From: Megalobrama amblycephala
Lineage: Eukaryota; Chordata; Actinopteri; Cypriniformes; Xenocyprididae
Direction: 5' to 3'
Assembly: GCF_018812025.1 (NCBI RefSeq)
Contig: NC_063066.1
Span: 10,454,882-10,518,881, forward strand
DNA: 64,000 nt
The notes below the pieces were generated by a model that saw nothing but the letters and a program-made list of their open reading frames with translations, had not been told where the DNA came from and searched no databases. The position numbers and the translations under genes were made by a program. Positions 31,216 through 45,479 of the stretch are shown one piece after another. How positions within the stretch are numbered: the first letter of the stretch is position 1; the number at the start of each line of letters is the position of its first letter.

Positions 31216-32506
31216 CTTTCTACTACTTTCATGCATAACAAGAAAAAACACAGACAAAAAATTATATATTACAGTGATGCCAGTATTTTTGTAAACTGTA
31301 AATATCTTTGTTGGAGATAGTTTGTAAACATTACATTTCAGTTCATTTAAAGAGATCATTTCAGGAAACGTTTGATGTGATTTTATCAAAAGTGGTATGT
31401 GACCCAAAATGTTTAAAAAACACTGAGCTACTGGGCTAAACCACATACCTGACTATATGATAAGAAGTCACGGTCTCCATAACCAAACAGACTGGGCTGA
31501 TATGAAGACACTCATCACATCTAACAGATGGCATTATTGGCCAGAGACCTGTGTGACCTTGTTCAAACCACACAGCATCTGAAAGCTCCTCCAGACATGG
31601 GGGTCATGAGGTTACCAGTGATAAGATGGGAGGAAAGACTAATCTAAATGATACTTAGACTGTACGTAGCAGACAAAGAACGGACATGCCATCACTTTGA
31701 GAGGTACAGCAGCAGTCATTTTGGCAGCCTAACAAAATTGTTCAATGCTTCGCAATCATTCTTGCTTTTCCTCTCATTAGCTCACACTTATGTCTGACAG
31801 TTTAATTAAACATTCATTCGAAGGTATTGTGTTAAGGTTCAGGTCAGTTGCAAAAATTAATCAAATTCCTTCAGCACTTTCAAGTGGCATTAATTCCTTA
31901 ACATGAAATTGGTGGAAAATCACAGCCTTTTTCAGCTACAGAGTCAAAATGAAAGGAATATGGGATGAATGGAGCAAGATGAGACTAAAATATGACAGGC
32001 AAAATCCGAGGCATTTTCCAAACAATGCACAGCACACCAGACTCCATCAGACTTCCCGGAGTCGATATCCTGAGCCTTTTAATGACGTCCGGCAGCCAGA
32101 CCGGAGCGATTAAGTCAGGTGAGTGCCCGCGCGCCACAGGAAGATATCGACTCGGGGGACTGAAGGAAAACATCCAAACAAGAGAGCAAGCAGGTTGGTA
32201 AACAGGAAAATACAGGGAGGAAGGGAGGTCTGGAGTGCATGCTGGTTTCAGGGACAGGGCCGCACACCAACCGCTACCGTCCTCGCTTCCTATATCGGTC
32301 GGCTCAAGCTTCCCCCCTCTTTGGCATCCTGTCTCTTGGCTCATTTGTGTATGTTTGCGTCTCTGTTTGTTAAATGATACTGTAATTAATTGCCTCTTGA
32401 TTTGCCATTGGACATTTTCCAGTTGAATCACAGAGGATGTTGCTGTACTCTCAGCTGGGGAATTCTGTACTGCTTCATGGTGAACGTATTCAGACCAACA
32501 GCTCAA
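31216..32506. other. Intergenic, no gene recognised
   Basis: A G+C-richer block at 31990-32350 has overlapping open frames on both strands, the longest 179 codons on the minus strand. I recognise no domain, and the frame runs through the adjacent (CA)n, which argues against coding. Confidence 0.35.
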
Positions 32507-32785
32507 ACACACACACACACACACACTGGGTTTTCATGTTTTATGGGGACGTTCCATAGAATGATTTTTATACTGTACAAACTGTATATTTTATCCTCTA
32601 ACCCTAAACCTACCCATCACAGAAAACATTCTGCATTATTACATTTTCAAAAAGCATCATTTAGTATGATTTATAAGCTGTTTTCCTCATGGGAGCCAAA
32701 TAATCTCCCCACAAGGACACGGATTTCGGATATTGCTATCTTTGTGGGGACATTTTGTCCCCATAGGGTTAACCTGAACCACACA
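32507..32785. repeat. (CA)n followed by a GGGGAC-type teleost repeat
   Basis: (AC)10 at 32507-32526, then TTTTATGGGGACGTTCCATA ... ATACTGTACAAACTGTATAT ... GTGGGGACATTTTGTCCCCA. This is the common teleost repeat that travels with CA microsatellites. Confidence 0.7.
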
Positions 32786-33322
32786 CACATGTCTGGACCG
32801 TATAGAGGTTCTCAGCTGGCCAAATGGACCCTAGAGCTTGATTAAGGCAGGATATTTTTAAATTCCTCCTTCTTTCCCTAAAGCCTAATCTTGGATAAGT
32901 GACTCCATATTAAAGGGACTAAGCATGTTAGCATGACTAACAATAAGGTGAAGGTGTCGCTCTGATACACAATTAACTGGGTTTTATTGAGACACAACAC
33001 ACCATGTGTGTAAGTTTTCACTGTGAAATATTTCTCTTATAGAAATAATTGAAATCAATAGTCTGCATTGAACCCTGCACAGCGACAGCAGTCTGATCCA
33101 CGTATTCAGAGAACAATAATTAGCTTGAAGAGGGATTTGCTTGCAGCCTAACCCGACCTTTGTAAGCTTCATGAATAATGGCCTGAGACTTCTACTAACA
33201 GACGGCACATGCAGAAAAAAAAAGTCCATTGCTGAAAGACAAAGTGAGTTTTTTCCTCTCTAAATTCCATTGGGGGACTTTTGAGACTGTCCCAGCGGGC
33301 CATAGACTGGACATAATAGAGG

Positions 33323-34388
33323 TACAAGACCCCAGGACGGCCGGTCAAGATGTGACTGTGAGACTGACTGACTACCATTTTGTGTGTGTGAACTTCACAG
33401 TACAAGATGTAAAACATTCATTAAATTTCACAATATTGGACTATTGTGACATTAAGTTATTCTCAGTTATTGTCAGTTCTTCTGAAGTAGATTTTACTCA
33501 TACTACTGGGAAAAAGTAGAAATATTTCTGTACTGAGACAGATTATTTTAATAATGTTTTTGAAAGAAGTCTCTTTTATTGTAACTGCCTTTCTCTTATA
33601 TATATTTTTTTTATTTTCTAGAGAACTCAACATACACTACAAATCAAAAGTTTGGGTTCTTAAGAATTTTTCATGTTTTTTAAAATATTTGTAAAGTAAA
33701 GCATTTTAAAACAGTTCATGTATACTTTTTGTGCACCAAAAAAACAAAATAACAACTTTATTCAACAATATCTAGTGATGGGCGATTTCAAAACACTGCT
33801 TCATGAAGCTTCGAAGCTTTACGTATCTTTCGTTTTGAATCAGTGGTTCGGAGCGTGTATCAAACTGCCGAAGTCACGTGAACTGAAATTTCGAAACACT
33901 TATGACGTAACAAAGCCTCGTTTACTGAAATCACGTGACTTTAGCAGTTTGATACATGCTCCAAACCACTGATTCGAAACAAAAGATTCTTAAAAATTCG
34001 AAGCTTCATGAAGCAGTGTTTTTAAATCACCCATAATTAGATATTGTTGAATAAAGTCATTATTTCGTTTTTTTTTTTTTGGTGCACAAAAAGTAAGGTT
34101 GAAATATTAAGGTTGAACTACTACAGTCACATGAACTGTTTTAAATATAACTTTAGTACCTTTCTGGGCATTTGAAAGTGTAAGTTAACTTGCTGTCAAT
34201 GGAGGCCTCACTGAGCCATTGGATTTTATCAAAAATATCTTAACTTGTGTTCGGAAGATGAACAAAGTTCTTATGGGTGTGGAACCACATGAGGGTGAGT
34301 AATTAATGATAGAATTTTCATTTTTGGATGAACTAACCCTTTAAAATGAACCTTTAATAAATTTAATAAAGGCTGTACTTTGTATTGT
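33323..34388 (+). repeat. Tandem duplication, unit 1
   Basis: Starts TACAAGACCCCAGGACGGCC and runs through a CTTCATGAAGCTTCGAAGC fold-back to a TTAA MITE right end (GGATGAACTAACCCT, 34326-34340). Recurs with near identity 1073 bp downstream as unit 2. Confidence 0.85.
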
Positions 34389-34395
34389 TAAGTAT

Positions 34396-35864
34396 TACAA
34401 GACCCCAGGACGGCCGTTCAAGATGTGACTGTGAGACTGACTGACTACCATTTTGTGTGTGTGAATTTCACAGTACCAGATTTAAAACATTCATTAAAAT
34501 TTCACAATATTGGACTATTGTGACATTAAATTATTCTCAGTTCTTCTGAATTAGATTTTACTCATACTACTGGGAAAAAGTACACATATTTCTGTACTGA
34601 GACATTATTTTAATAAGCTCTGAGACTTATAAAATATTTTGGTAACACTTCACAATTCTTTATGTTAACACTTGTTAATGCAATAGCTAACATGACACAA
34701 GAATGAATGCGAATACCTTTACATAATTTATTAATCTTGGATAATGTTACTTGAAATATTAACAATGTACACTACTGTTTGGGGTTGGTAAGATTTTTTG
34801 ATGTTTTTGAAAGAAGGCTCTTTTATTGTAACTTTCTCTTATATATATTTTTAAAAATTATTTTCTACTGTTCGTCAGAGGAGGACTGGTCCCCCCGGCT
34901 AAGCCTGGTTTCTCCCAAGGTTTTTTTTCTCCATTTTAACACCTATTTGCCACTTGTTTGCCACCTGATGTCACCTGTTGGAGTTTGGGTTCCTTGCCGC
35001 TGTCGCCTTTGGCTTGCTTAGTTGGGGACACTTGACATTTGATATTCAACAGTGCTTTGATCTGCCTGCATTGACACTATTCTTTAAGAGCTGCTGTGCA
35101 GCCAAAATAATGTACCAGTTATCAATGTAAAGCTGCTTTGACACAATCTACATTGTAAAAAGCGCTATATAAATAAAGGTGACTTGACTACAGAGCTCAA
35201 CATACACTACAATTCAAAAGTTTGGGGTCTTAAGAATTTGTAAAGTAAAGCATTTAATAACAAAATAACAACTTTATTCAACAATATCTAGTGATGAGCG
35301 ATTTCAAAACACTGCTTCATGAAGCTTCGAAGCTTTACGAATCGGAGCGTGTATCAAACTGCCAAAGTAATGTGAACCATTGAAATTTTGAAACACTTAT
35401 GATGTAACAAAGCCTCGTTTACTGAAATCATGTGACTTTGGCAGTTTGATACACGATCCGAACCACTGATTCGAAACAAAAGATTCGCAAAGCTTCGAAG
35501 CTTAATGAAGCGGTGTTTTTAAATCACCCATAATTAGATATTGTTGAATAAAGTCATTATTTTGTTTTGTTTTTTTGGTGCACAAAAAGTATTCTCGTCA
35601 CTTCATAACATTAAGGTTGAACCACTGTAGTCACATGAACTGTTTTAAATGAAAGTGTAAATTAACTTGCTGTCAATGGAGGCCTCAATGAGCCATCGGA
35701 TTTTATCAAAAATATCTTAATTTGTGTTCGGAAGATGAACAAAGTTCTTATGGGTGTGGAACCACATGAGGGTGAGTAATTAATGACAGAATTTTCATTT
35801 TTGGGTGAAATAACCCTTTAAAATGAGCCTTTAATAAGTTTAATAAATGCTGTACTTTTATTGG
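34396..35864 (+). repeat. Tandem duplication, unit 2 (with inserted retroelement)
   Basis: Same start and end words as unit 1 (TACAAGACCCCAGGACGGCC; CCCTTTAAAATGAGCC), but longer by about 400 bp because of inserted sequence between about 34625 and 35200. Confidence 0.85.
34866..35190 (+). mobile_element. SINE/LINE-type retroelement tail inserted in unit 2
   Basis: Contains CCTGGTTTCTCCCAAGGTTT, GGAGTTTGGGTTCCTTGCCG and ends GCGCTATATAAATAAAGGTG, a 3' tail common to many teleost LINE/SINE copies. It is absent from unit 1. A second copy in reverse lies at 63645-64000. Confidence 0.75.
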
Positions 35865-37437
35865 TAAATGTGACCAAAATTTTTGTGCAAAAACATTTGG
35901 TTTTCATAGATAAAAAGACTGAATGAAATGTCCCTAACTTTTAATTTACAACTGGCAATCCATCTACTGACGTAAATATATATTTTTTTCCTCCAAAGAG
36001 AAATCGTGTTGCAGCTTTTATATTGGGTGGTACATCAATATCAAAACACATCCACTGCACTCATTTTGTTGGAAAATTGAGGTCTGCGAGGCAATATCAT
36101 ACTGACAGACAGGGACACATTGATTTTGCTCTCCCCTGGGACAGAGTGAATAAAAGAAAGAAACAGACAGACATAAGAGAGAGAATTCAACAGTTAGATG
36201 GACATGAAGGCAGGAGGATCGGCCTGACATCCTGTCAAACCCTGAGTGTGCATCCGTTGACCCGGAGAAAAAAGCAGCACAGCCGCTGGCACGCACACAC
36301 ACACTTCAAACACACGGCCAGACTGCTACTTCTGACCCCTCTAACACTTTCTTTCCACTCATCTGGTGACAAACTCTATTTTTAGGCCATTATATTCCTG
36401 GCACTCGTACACTTCACCTATCAGTTTTCACTTGCTCATTTAACATTTAAAGACATTAAAAGTGCACTCCCTTCCTAGCCTTTAATTCAACAATCTGATA
36501 AGCAAACGCGCATTTGCGATGTGGATTTCAGATTAAAATCCTCAAAAACACATTTGAAGCACATAGTAAAAGGTCAATGGCAGATTGGTAAACACATTCC
36601 GTGTGCGGCGTGTTTACTTTTAGGTTTGTGGCCTTGAGGGCTCTTCAGAACTTGCTAGGTTAAAGTAAACTGTGGTGGAAATGGGCCGTTGCGAGATGGC
36701 TGTATTACCCCAACTGTGTTTCTTGGAGAGGCTGAAGCGTGCTGATTAAAGTTGATTGAACCCCTTCAGCATCCATCACATCATGTTTAAATCTGAACAA
36801 GTATGTTTATTAGTTTGCATGAGGCTGAGGTATACATTCTGACCTGCTCTATCATGTCGTGGACCTTGTGATTACTCAGAGGGGAGCAGTTCTCCATAAG
36901 TCTCCTGCCACTGGACAAATGGTCAAAGCAGATGACCGGTCAACATAAGTGTCCCTCTGAAGCCTGACCTCCTCTCTCTGCTGGATGATTCATTATGTCA
37001 ACCTGCAGTCTCTTAAAGACAAGCAAAACAAGAGAAAAGCAAAGTTAAACAAAGCAGAGCTCTCATAAGTCATGGAGATCGTTGGGTGCCGTGTGAATGA
37101 AAAAGGAAAAGGAAAGCTCCGTCATGGGAATACAGACACCCACTGAGGGAGCTGAAGCCATCACAGAGAATTTCCTGATTGTACATCTAACCTTTCAGCA
37201 CCTCCTCCTGTGGCCTGCACACATAACCAGGGTTGCCAAGTCTGTGTGAAAAAGTCCAATGATCAACATAATCAAAGCAAAATGCAGCTCTAACCCCATA
37301 AAGCTTCTTCAGATCATTAATTATATAGGCCTACTGCGTATTATAGTCAGTATTCAATACCCTTTAAAGCCTGATGTTTTACAAATTAACATAACTATGC
37401 CTATCATGTGAGATAGCCTATGCCTATCAGGTTTTAA
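35865..37437. other. Intergenic, no gene recognised
   Basis: Mixed sequence with a short open frame at 36023-36385. No recognisable domain or repeat. Confidence 0.35.
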
Positions 37438-38690
37438 AGGGGTCATGAATTGAGAAATCAACTTTTCCTTGAGCTTTTGATATATAAGAGGTCATCGTAC
37501 TATAAGAATATCCTGGACGTTTCGGAACTGAAAACTTCCTTGTTAGTCCAATAAAAGCTTTTATTGACACCAGGTCCACCGAACGACTGATCCTGGAACG
37601 TGATAGGTGTCATAGATAGGTGAAAGGTCGCCTACGCAGAAGAAATCAACGCCTACTTCATCATTGCAATGTTAGCCCCGCCCACTGGATTGTATACAGA
37701 ATAGCAATACAGGACAAAAATAACATTACCTTTCAAAGGATCCTAAGGTTAGGAATATGGTTATTTATTTTCAACAATGTGAATGTCTCAGTTGAGACAT
37801 ATTTATTTGTATTTGTGATTTCACTCTGGATTCTTTGGTAAATCAATTGCATTTCAGTACTTTTACGATATGGACGCGACAGTAATGCAACAACATGTAA
37901 GTAACTGCTAATTCTAATGACTGATCTGATATGTAAAGATTCATACAGTCAGATATTCTTTGTCTATATGTCAGTAAATCAAACCAGTGACTAAATGGTC
38001 AACTTCACGTTGTTTTTCGTAGTAGGATGAAAAAAATCTGTTGTTTAAATGGTGATTAAATTACATAAAGACAGCAATCAAAGAATGCTCCCTTTACATT
38101 CACTAGAGCTGTCAATCAAACAGCGTCAAAGTCCCTTTTTTGTTATTCTATAGTCTTTGACAGTGTGCGCTAGAGCTGTCAATCAAACAGTTTATCAAAC
38201 AGTTTATCAGTGACTAAGTTGTAGACACACGCCAAAACTCCCGTTTTATTCAACGAATGTCTTAGCTACAATGCGTTTGCACTGTTAGTTACAATGAAAT
38301 CATTTGTTAGTGTGCAGAAATTGAGTTGCAATGACGAGATCTCTGCTTTCATAGATCTAAATGTAATGCAACACTTTTCATTTTTTTCACTTTTTCATTA
38401 GTTAACCTTGAGAGTTGTAATAGTAAAAATGTGCTATAAGTTTTTGAGGGAGTAATACTTAGCTATTTCAAATGGAAAGATGTTAGCCAATCACAGCAGT
38501 GGGCGTTTACACAGAAGTCTCACAGCAGACACGCCCCTTAAAACAGAGCGTTCAAATAGGAGAGCTAAAATCAGGGTAGGAAAAATGCCTTTTATTTCTA
38601 AATTATAACAGATTTTGATGGGAAAAGCACACTAACATTATAAGTACACCCCAGGAAACATTATAAAACAACGCAGTTTATGATGCATAC
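37438..38690. mobile_element. TTAA-flanked AGGGGTCATGAA-type element (right end uncertain)
   Basis: Left end AGGGGTCATGAATTGAGAAA after TTAA (37434-37437). This terminal motif is widespread in cyprinids. The right boundary is diffuse; I place it near the last recognisable GCAGTTTATGATGCAT. Confidence 0.55.
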
Positions 38691-38883
38691 AGTATCATTC
38701 TTTACTTTAGCTGTGCTTATCTAAATTCTGACAGACAGTTTCTATGTAAATTCAGTGTATGGTATTCATCAAAAAGTTGGATTGTCTTTTTCCATAAAAA
38801 ATGTAATTTACTTGCAGAAGACTGGTTGTTGTTGCGGTCAAAACCCGTACATTCAAATCTAATTTTTAAATGCAAAATGTATA

Positions 38884-39365
38884 TACAATACCATTCAAAA
38901 GTCTCAGGTCAATGCGTTTTTTTTTAAAAAGAAATTAATGCTTTTATTCAGCAAGGATGCATTTAATTGACCAAAAGTGACAGTAAAGACATTTATAATG
39001 TTACAAAAGAGTTCTATTTTAAATAAATGTTCTTTTCATCAAAACATTCTGGAAAAAAGTATCAGTTTACTCAAAAATATGAAGCAGCACAACTGTTTTC
39101 AACATTGATAATAATAAGAAATGTTTCTTAAGCATCAAATCAGCATATTAGAATGATTTCTGAAAGATAATGTGACAATGAAAACTGGAAAATTATGCTG
39201 AAAATTCAGCTTTGCCATCACATAAGGTACATTTTAAAATATAATAGAAAAGAGTCATTTTAAATGTATAATATTTCTCAATATTACTGTTTTTGCTGTA
39301 TTTTTTAGATCAAATAAATATAGCCTTGATAAGCTTAAGACACTTCTTTCAAAAAATATTAAAAA
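38884..39365. repeat. CATTCAAAAGT-type repeat, relative of 11300-12243
   Basis: Shares the words TTTTATTCAGCAAGGATGCA, GACATTTATAATGTTACAAA and ATATTAGAATGATTTCTGAA with the fold-back in xpnpep2 intron 10. Confidence 0.75.
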
Positions 39366-42300
39366 TATCTTATATGCATCTCACCTCAGTAATCATGACT
39401 AAAGTTAGGGATGAAGAGAGGACGTGTGCATCACAAGAATATTGACCTGCACTCAAACAAACACAGGCCTCTGCTTCTGTTCTGTGAAAGTTCATGACAA
39501 AACAGAAACTCAAAAGAACATGACAAACTCATAATATGTTGCTCAACTGTGAGACCGTAATTACTATACAGCAGTTAAAGGTACAGAATTAGAGCATAAG
39601 AGCGACATAAGTGAAATTGGGTGTTATTAATGGATACATGATATGCACAGATTATGAAAAGCACAACACAGTTAAAAAAGTAATAGCAAATTAATTGCAA
39701 GTCTAGTATTAAGCCACCCAGATCAAACAGTGGGATCCACAAGTCTGAGACCACATTAAAAATCTAGGTTATAATTTAAACCTGAAATTCATGTTCATTT
39801 TTAACTCATATTGCAGTTATATTATAGAAGAATTTTATCAAAATGGAAGAATTATCATTACTGTTTCAAATCAACCATTCTGGTCAGTATTTCTGAGCTT
39901 ACTAATAATGAAACAAACGAGGGAAAATGACCTTAAAGGTTCCCCTTGATCTTTTGGCTAAAGCTTCAAGGTATAATGGCTGGGAGAGATGTCTGGTGCT
40001 TAGATTAGCAAAGACGTTCTTTAACTTACACTGACACACTGACAAAAGAGGTTTACAAAGATTGTATATAATGGGCAATCGTGAGTGCACAGAATACGCA
40101 TGTTTTAGGCTAAAAAAAGATTCTGAGCAGTGTGTCTTTTTTTCTCAGCCATGCACTGAAGCTAGCTGCAATGACTCCACTGTGTTTATGACATTATAAT
40201 CCTGCAGCTGGACTTATGAAGGATAATGGAGCCCTTTATCAAAAAGATGAGTTTGCGACTGTCACTGAATTGATCCATGTTTCATCTCTTTCTCATGAGA
40301 GCCACAGTCAGCCTCTTTCTCATAATCACATCAGATTCAAAACATAAATGAACAGAGGAAAAAGTACTTAATAAAATGCCCAACATTTACAGGAATTCAA
40401 GAGAAGAAAAATATGTTCTTTTGCTCTTAAAACATAAAAGTGCGGTAACAGTTTATAAAACACTCTAGTCTGAACAAAAAGGCTGACAAGAAGATCACAA
40501 GAAAAAGAATGTGACAAGAGAGGAAAAAATATGTGAGAACAATTTCGCAACATAGTTTACACTAGCAGACATAAGTTTGCGCACACCTCCTCATTCAAAT
40601 CTATGAGGTAAAACAAATGGAAGTATGGGAAGTATGCAGTAATCCTACCTGGGCTGGGATGCTTTTTAAACTGTATTGAAGGAGTTTCCATGTATGCTGC
40701 CCACTTAATGGTTGCTTTTTCTTCACTATCTAGATTTTAAAAAAAATCAACAATAATTAAATGAAAATAAATAAAATAATTATAATAAAGGCATAATATG
40801 TAAATTTTCACCACTAAAGGTCGCTTATTCAAAAAAAAGGCATAGCTTGATGATGCCTTGATTTCGCAGAATCATGGGAGGTGTTGTCTTCACGTTTACA
40901 GCCGGTGGAAAAGAATCGGGATTGGACTCGGGCAGAAACCATGTTCATGGATGAGATTATTAACATTACTGTAGTATGAAGCATAGCAGGACCGAGCGCG
41001 ACACACGTCTCGAGAGCAGCAGAACTTTTATTATGCCACAGTCGCTGCTTCTGCTTCTTCCGGCGTACAGTATGTGGGCTAAAGCAGCGCTGTTTTATCA
41101 TATTAGATACATTTGTGTGTTGAAAGTTGTTATAGTGCTATTCTGCGTTCGCATAGCGACGACTATGAGACACTTAATGCACACTGCAGTAAGCTAGATC
41201 AATATTAGTCATGGTAAAACATGGTACTCACTGTAAATCAAGAAAACGGGATTTAAACAGTAAGACTTAAGGTGTTGAGCTAAATAACATGATTCGTTTT
41301 CTGTCGATGAATGTATCCAAACAGTTGCTGACCTGTCTAATAAAACACATAATATATTAAAGCGTCTTTGATTTTTCCATGGTTTCTACAAAATAAGACC
41401 GGAAATCGAGGGTAACGCAGGTATGATGTCATTGATACAGTCCGTGTCTTGGTTAAAATTCTCTGGATTTAAACAATCTTGGAAACATTTGGGATAATGT
41501 GAGTACACAAGTCAACAAAATAAATAACATTGTTCTAGTGGTTTTTGGATATTTGAATCCAAAAATCTTACATATAGTGTCTTTAAAAACATATAATTAT
41601 ATATTTGTTTAAGTTTCATTCAATTTTTAAAATGTATTTATTTCATCTCATCACAAAATGAAACTATTTTAAGAGTTGGCATTTCTGTATGAATTAGATT
41701 GGTTTTGTATGAAAATGTAAATTTTTTGAAAAAAACAAACAAAAAAACAACAACATATGATTGTATGACACGTATGATTGTATGAAAATGTATAAATGAG
41801 ATTAAACACATAGCAACAAATTTGCCATTATTTCGCCAAAATGTAAAAAAATGGTTATGAATTGCCATGAGAGTGTTGTTTTTTCAAGATCATTTCAGTC
41901 TATATGTCTAAACTCTTGATAATATATTTGGATGTATTGTAATTTAAAAGGGCAGTTCATACCAAAATGAAGAATTCTGTCATAATGTCAATCCACGAAG
42001 CTTTCAAACTCCAAAAAGGACAGACTACAACATCATAACAGAGGTTTGTACGATTTGTGAACGGTTTCAACAGTCCACTAAAGGGGTAGGGTTAATCAGT
42101 GAATATGTTTCTGGATTTTTTTGAAGTAAACTAGTCCTTGAAAAAGGTTACACGTGAATGGCATACAACTGACAGCTATTACAGACTGTACTTTGAACCA
42201 AAAAAAAAACAAAAATCAAGTTTCAATCAACCATGTGCTGATCAGACATCTTTGAGATTGTAAAGGCTGCCAGTGTGCCTTTCTCTCTCCAGCCCAGGAC

Positions 42301-43198
42301 TTCTGTCAAGTGTCCTCTTTGCTCATCGTGTCACCAATTATGCATTCTGCTGCCACTGAAGCACTCCTGGCAGCGCTATGCTACTGTCAAGGACATTCAG
42401 TCTGGCCTCTGTCAAATGGGGCACTTGTCAAGATGCCAGTGCACCCGGTGACACTACCCCTCACAGCACACTGTCAGCTGACCGCAATGAATTAATACAT
42501 AAACCAAAACCACCTATGAGTGTTACACTCCGGTTATTATGGAAGAAAAAGACCTCATGATCTCCTGCTTTGAGCGTCCCGTCAAAACAAGGGGAAAACC
42601 CTCAACAAAAGGCCCTGTGAATTATATTAAGTTTACAGGTGTTTATATTGATGATTAACGGCACGACCATTCAAACAATGCTGCGACGGAGGATATGGAA
42701 GGAATGGTTGCATTGACATTCCTTGCCATTTCCTCGACGCACGCTGTGCTGCCTTAAGGGTCTTCGGTCGCCTGCATACTTTCCAGATCTGGCATCCTCT
42801 GTATCAATACAGAGATTCCACAGGTCTGGATGGACAGCAGGTGTGCGGTCCAGGCGGACTTTCCAAGGATGTCAAGTCAACAGAAGACTCATTACTGCTC
42901 TTCCCTTACATCTGAAAACAAAGGGACTGGAATTCAGGAGGATGCATACTTACATGCCTGTGATTTTAAAGATAGGTTCCTCTGTGCTGGATCCTGACTG
43001 GTGTGCCAAGATATTGTGTATATTCATTCAGAGGAAGTTTTTCATCTGCTTCAGATAAACAGATAACTGTATTAGTCTAAGAGGGCTTTCATGGTGGTGT
43101 CCTTGAGAAACAGACAGAAAAAAAAGAGAAAAGAACAATGGAGGTGAGGAGAATGACAGAATAAATTATGGATTTACACATATACAGTACAGTCTCTC
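39366..43198. other. Intergenic, no gene recognised
   Basis: Includes a weak TTAA MITE start at 41949 (GGGCAGTTCATACCAAAATG). Stretches at 42280-42560 and 42720-43060 are G+C-richer, with short open frames lacking recognisable homology. Confidence 0.35.
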
Positions 43199-43306
<108 letters not shown>

Positions 43307-44224
43307 ATGTTGATATTCACAAGTTATTGAGTCATTGAGGTGGCTTTAAAACATTTTAGATGATTAATTTTATTTAACTTATAGTTTCATATCATATCTG
43401 TCTGAGGTAGACTTTGGGGCCATTCTGTTTGCTATGTGTTTTAATTGTTGGTCTATGTATGCTCATCTAAATGGATGTCTTTGTCTTTGTTTTACAGCAT
43501 CTCACGCCATGAGTGATACAGGTTTCAGACCGTTTGTCAAGTTAAAAGTAGTTAGAAAACGCATCTCAAGACTCCTGCTTCTGTTCTATTCTGCTGTGCT
43601 CCGTCCAGCCGTCTTTGAATAAACATATATAAAATAGCTAATCTGGCTGTTCCAGTTCTGTGAAGATGAAAGAACATTTGTGCACATGGAAGTACTCCTG
43701 TGTGTTTAATCACATTTAAAATATCACCATGGTGATTATGGGAGATGGGCTTAAAAGCAGAAATTACACATAATTGTTTTTTTCTCTGCATGAATGCTTT
43801 CTCAGAAGGCATATGACACTGGGCCAAACAAATAAGCCCACAGCATGCATAAATGGCTGTGATGACAGCAGAAAAGCAATTTCAGATTTACAATATATTT
43901 CTGTAAATGTATTGAATGGGTGAATTCTAAATGTGGGAAACAGCAAACTCATTCAAATCAAAGCTTTATGCCACAGGAGGTAAACACCACATGTACACCG
44001 TTCTTTCTGTTAACCAAAAAAATAATTATTAATGGAGCACCTATGTGTTTTTTGGCCAGGAGTTTGAAAAAGTATTGCTGGTAGACAGAGTTAACTCCAG
44101 GAAAAACAGCATGGTTTGAATATTGGACTTTAGACCACAAGGTGCTGATTAACAATAACAAACACTACAGTGGGCAGCAAACTTTTCACCCTGTCCAATA
44201 GGAACTGAACCTTTGGAGTTTAAA

Positions 44225-44500
44225 GAGAAATTATGTTTGTAACTTCTCAGTTTATGCTGATATGCCATAAATACTGCACATTATGAGATATGGATTCAAA
44301 TATCATGTCTAAAAACTAAATGCGCTGGCTAAATAATTTATAATAGACTTCAAAATTATTAGTTATAAATTAACATAAATGTTGCTTCGGTTGCTCAACA
44401 ACAACAAAGCTGGAGAATCTCACGCAGCCAAAATGACGATTGTCAGTAACGGTGTTCAGCCTTACATTGTTCAAACCGGAGTCGGACACTGATGGAGACA
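44225..44500 (-). repeat. TTAA-type element, AGGGG family relative, inverted
   Basis: TTCGGTTGCTCAACAACAAC and CAGTAACGGTGTTCAGCC are the reverse complement of the interior of 6313-7135 and 53084-53356. Confidence 0.65.
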
Positions 44501-44540
44501 CTCAGGAAGAAGTTTTTTTTTTTTTCTGCTGCTTCTCATG

Positions 44541-44747
44541 TTATGGGAAATGGTCTACTGAAGTATTAAAGCATCTCAGCTTCCTGTTTGTGTCGAAAAT
44601 GTCAACCTTGAGCGTGGTCACCTTAGGCACCAGAGAAGCCTCCGCCATGTTGTCACAGTGCTTCAACAGACTGTGTTGACTGATGAGCCCATTACTGTAG
44701 AGCTCCATGCAGCATGTCCATCTGCAGCCGGACCAGAGCTCATTCTG
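44541..44747 (-). other. Exon-like open stretch, unidentified
   Basis: An open minus-strand frame of 69 codons without stop. It contains an ATG at the words ACAACATGGCGGAG, followed by AEASLVPKVTTLKVDIF. A second frame across the same DNA reads LVRLQMDMLHGALQ. I do not recognise the product. It borders a repeat and could be chance, an exon or a decayed gene copy. Confidence 0.15.
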
Positions 44748-45443
44748 TCATAGGATGTCACCTAATTGTTTGCATTAGTGGAAACAAATACATTTGCAAA
44801 ACAAACAAACAGAAATACCTCCCACCTGACAACTTCCTGACGATAAGAAAAGAAGCTGGCCTGCTGCACGCGGCTGACAAGCTCGTCAAGTGCAGATGGC
44901 GGTGGTCAGCTCGGTTCCTGTGGGACCGGCGTCTTCCTGAGGTTTTGACATGGGGATCTACTTTGCGGGCCGGGGACTGGTGCATACATTCAAAGCATGG
45001 TGCGAAGAGGAGCAGCTGTTCTTTTTTACATGGATCGGCGATGCTGCTGTAGTTGAGGGATGCGGTCACAGGCAGAGCTGCAACAACAAATATGGTGCAT
45101 GGAAATGAAGGTTTACTGCCATCATGCTGCATGTTATATGAGCCACATTACTGAGGCCTCTATAAGCACACACACACATGCACTCACACACACAACAAAC
45201 TGCATTAAAGCCAATAGAATTTCCGTGGCTTCAGGGAGGAAAGCTACAAGTTGGTATGGCGGTACTTATGTTAAAAATAAATGTATACATTGGGTCAGCT
45301 TGTAGCAAAGCTGAAATTGGATGTATTGTTTTATGAGGGAAGGCATACCGCATTGGTTACACACTCACGCTAATCAATGACAGGTGTGTCCGGCACTGAG
45401 AGGTGTTAACACAGGGGCCCAAGCAGTGTAGCCTTAGGGGAGG

Positions 45444-45446
<3 letters not shown>

Positions 45447-45475
<29 letters not shown>
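45447..45475. repeat. (AC)n microsatellite
   Basis: About 14 uninterrupted AC dinucleotides. Confidence 0.95.

Positions 45476-45479
<4 letters not shown>

Noticed and set aside
31985..32524. A 179-codon minus-strand open frame
   Set aside because: It begins inside a CA microsatellite (MCVCVC), has no recognisable domain and overlaps equally long plus-strand frames.
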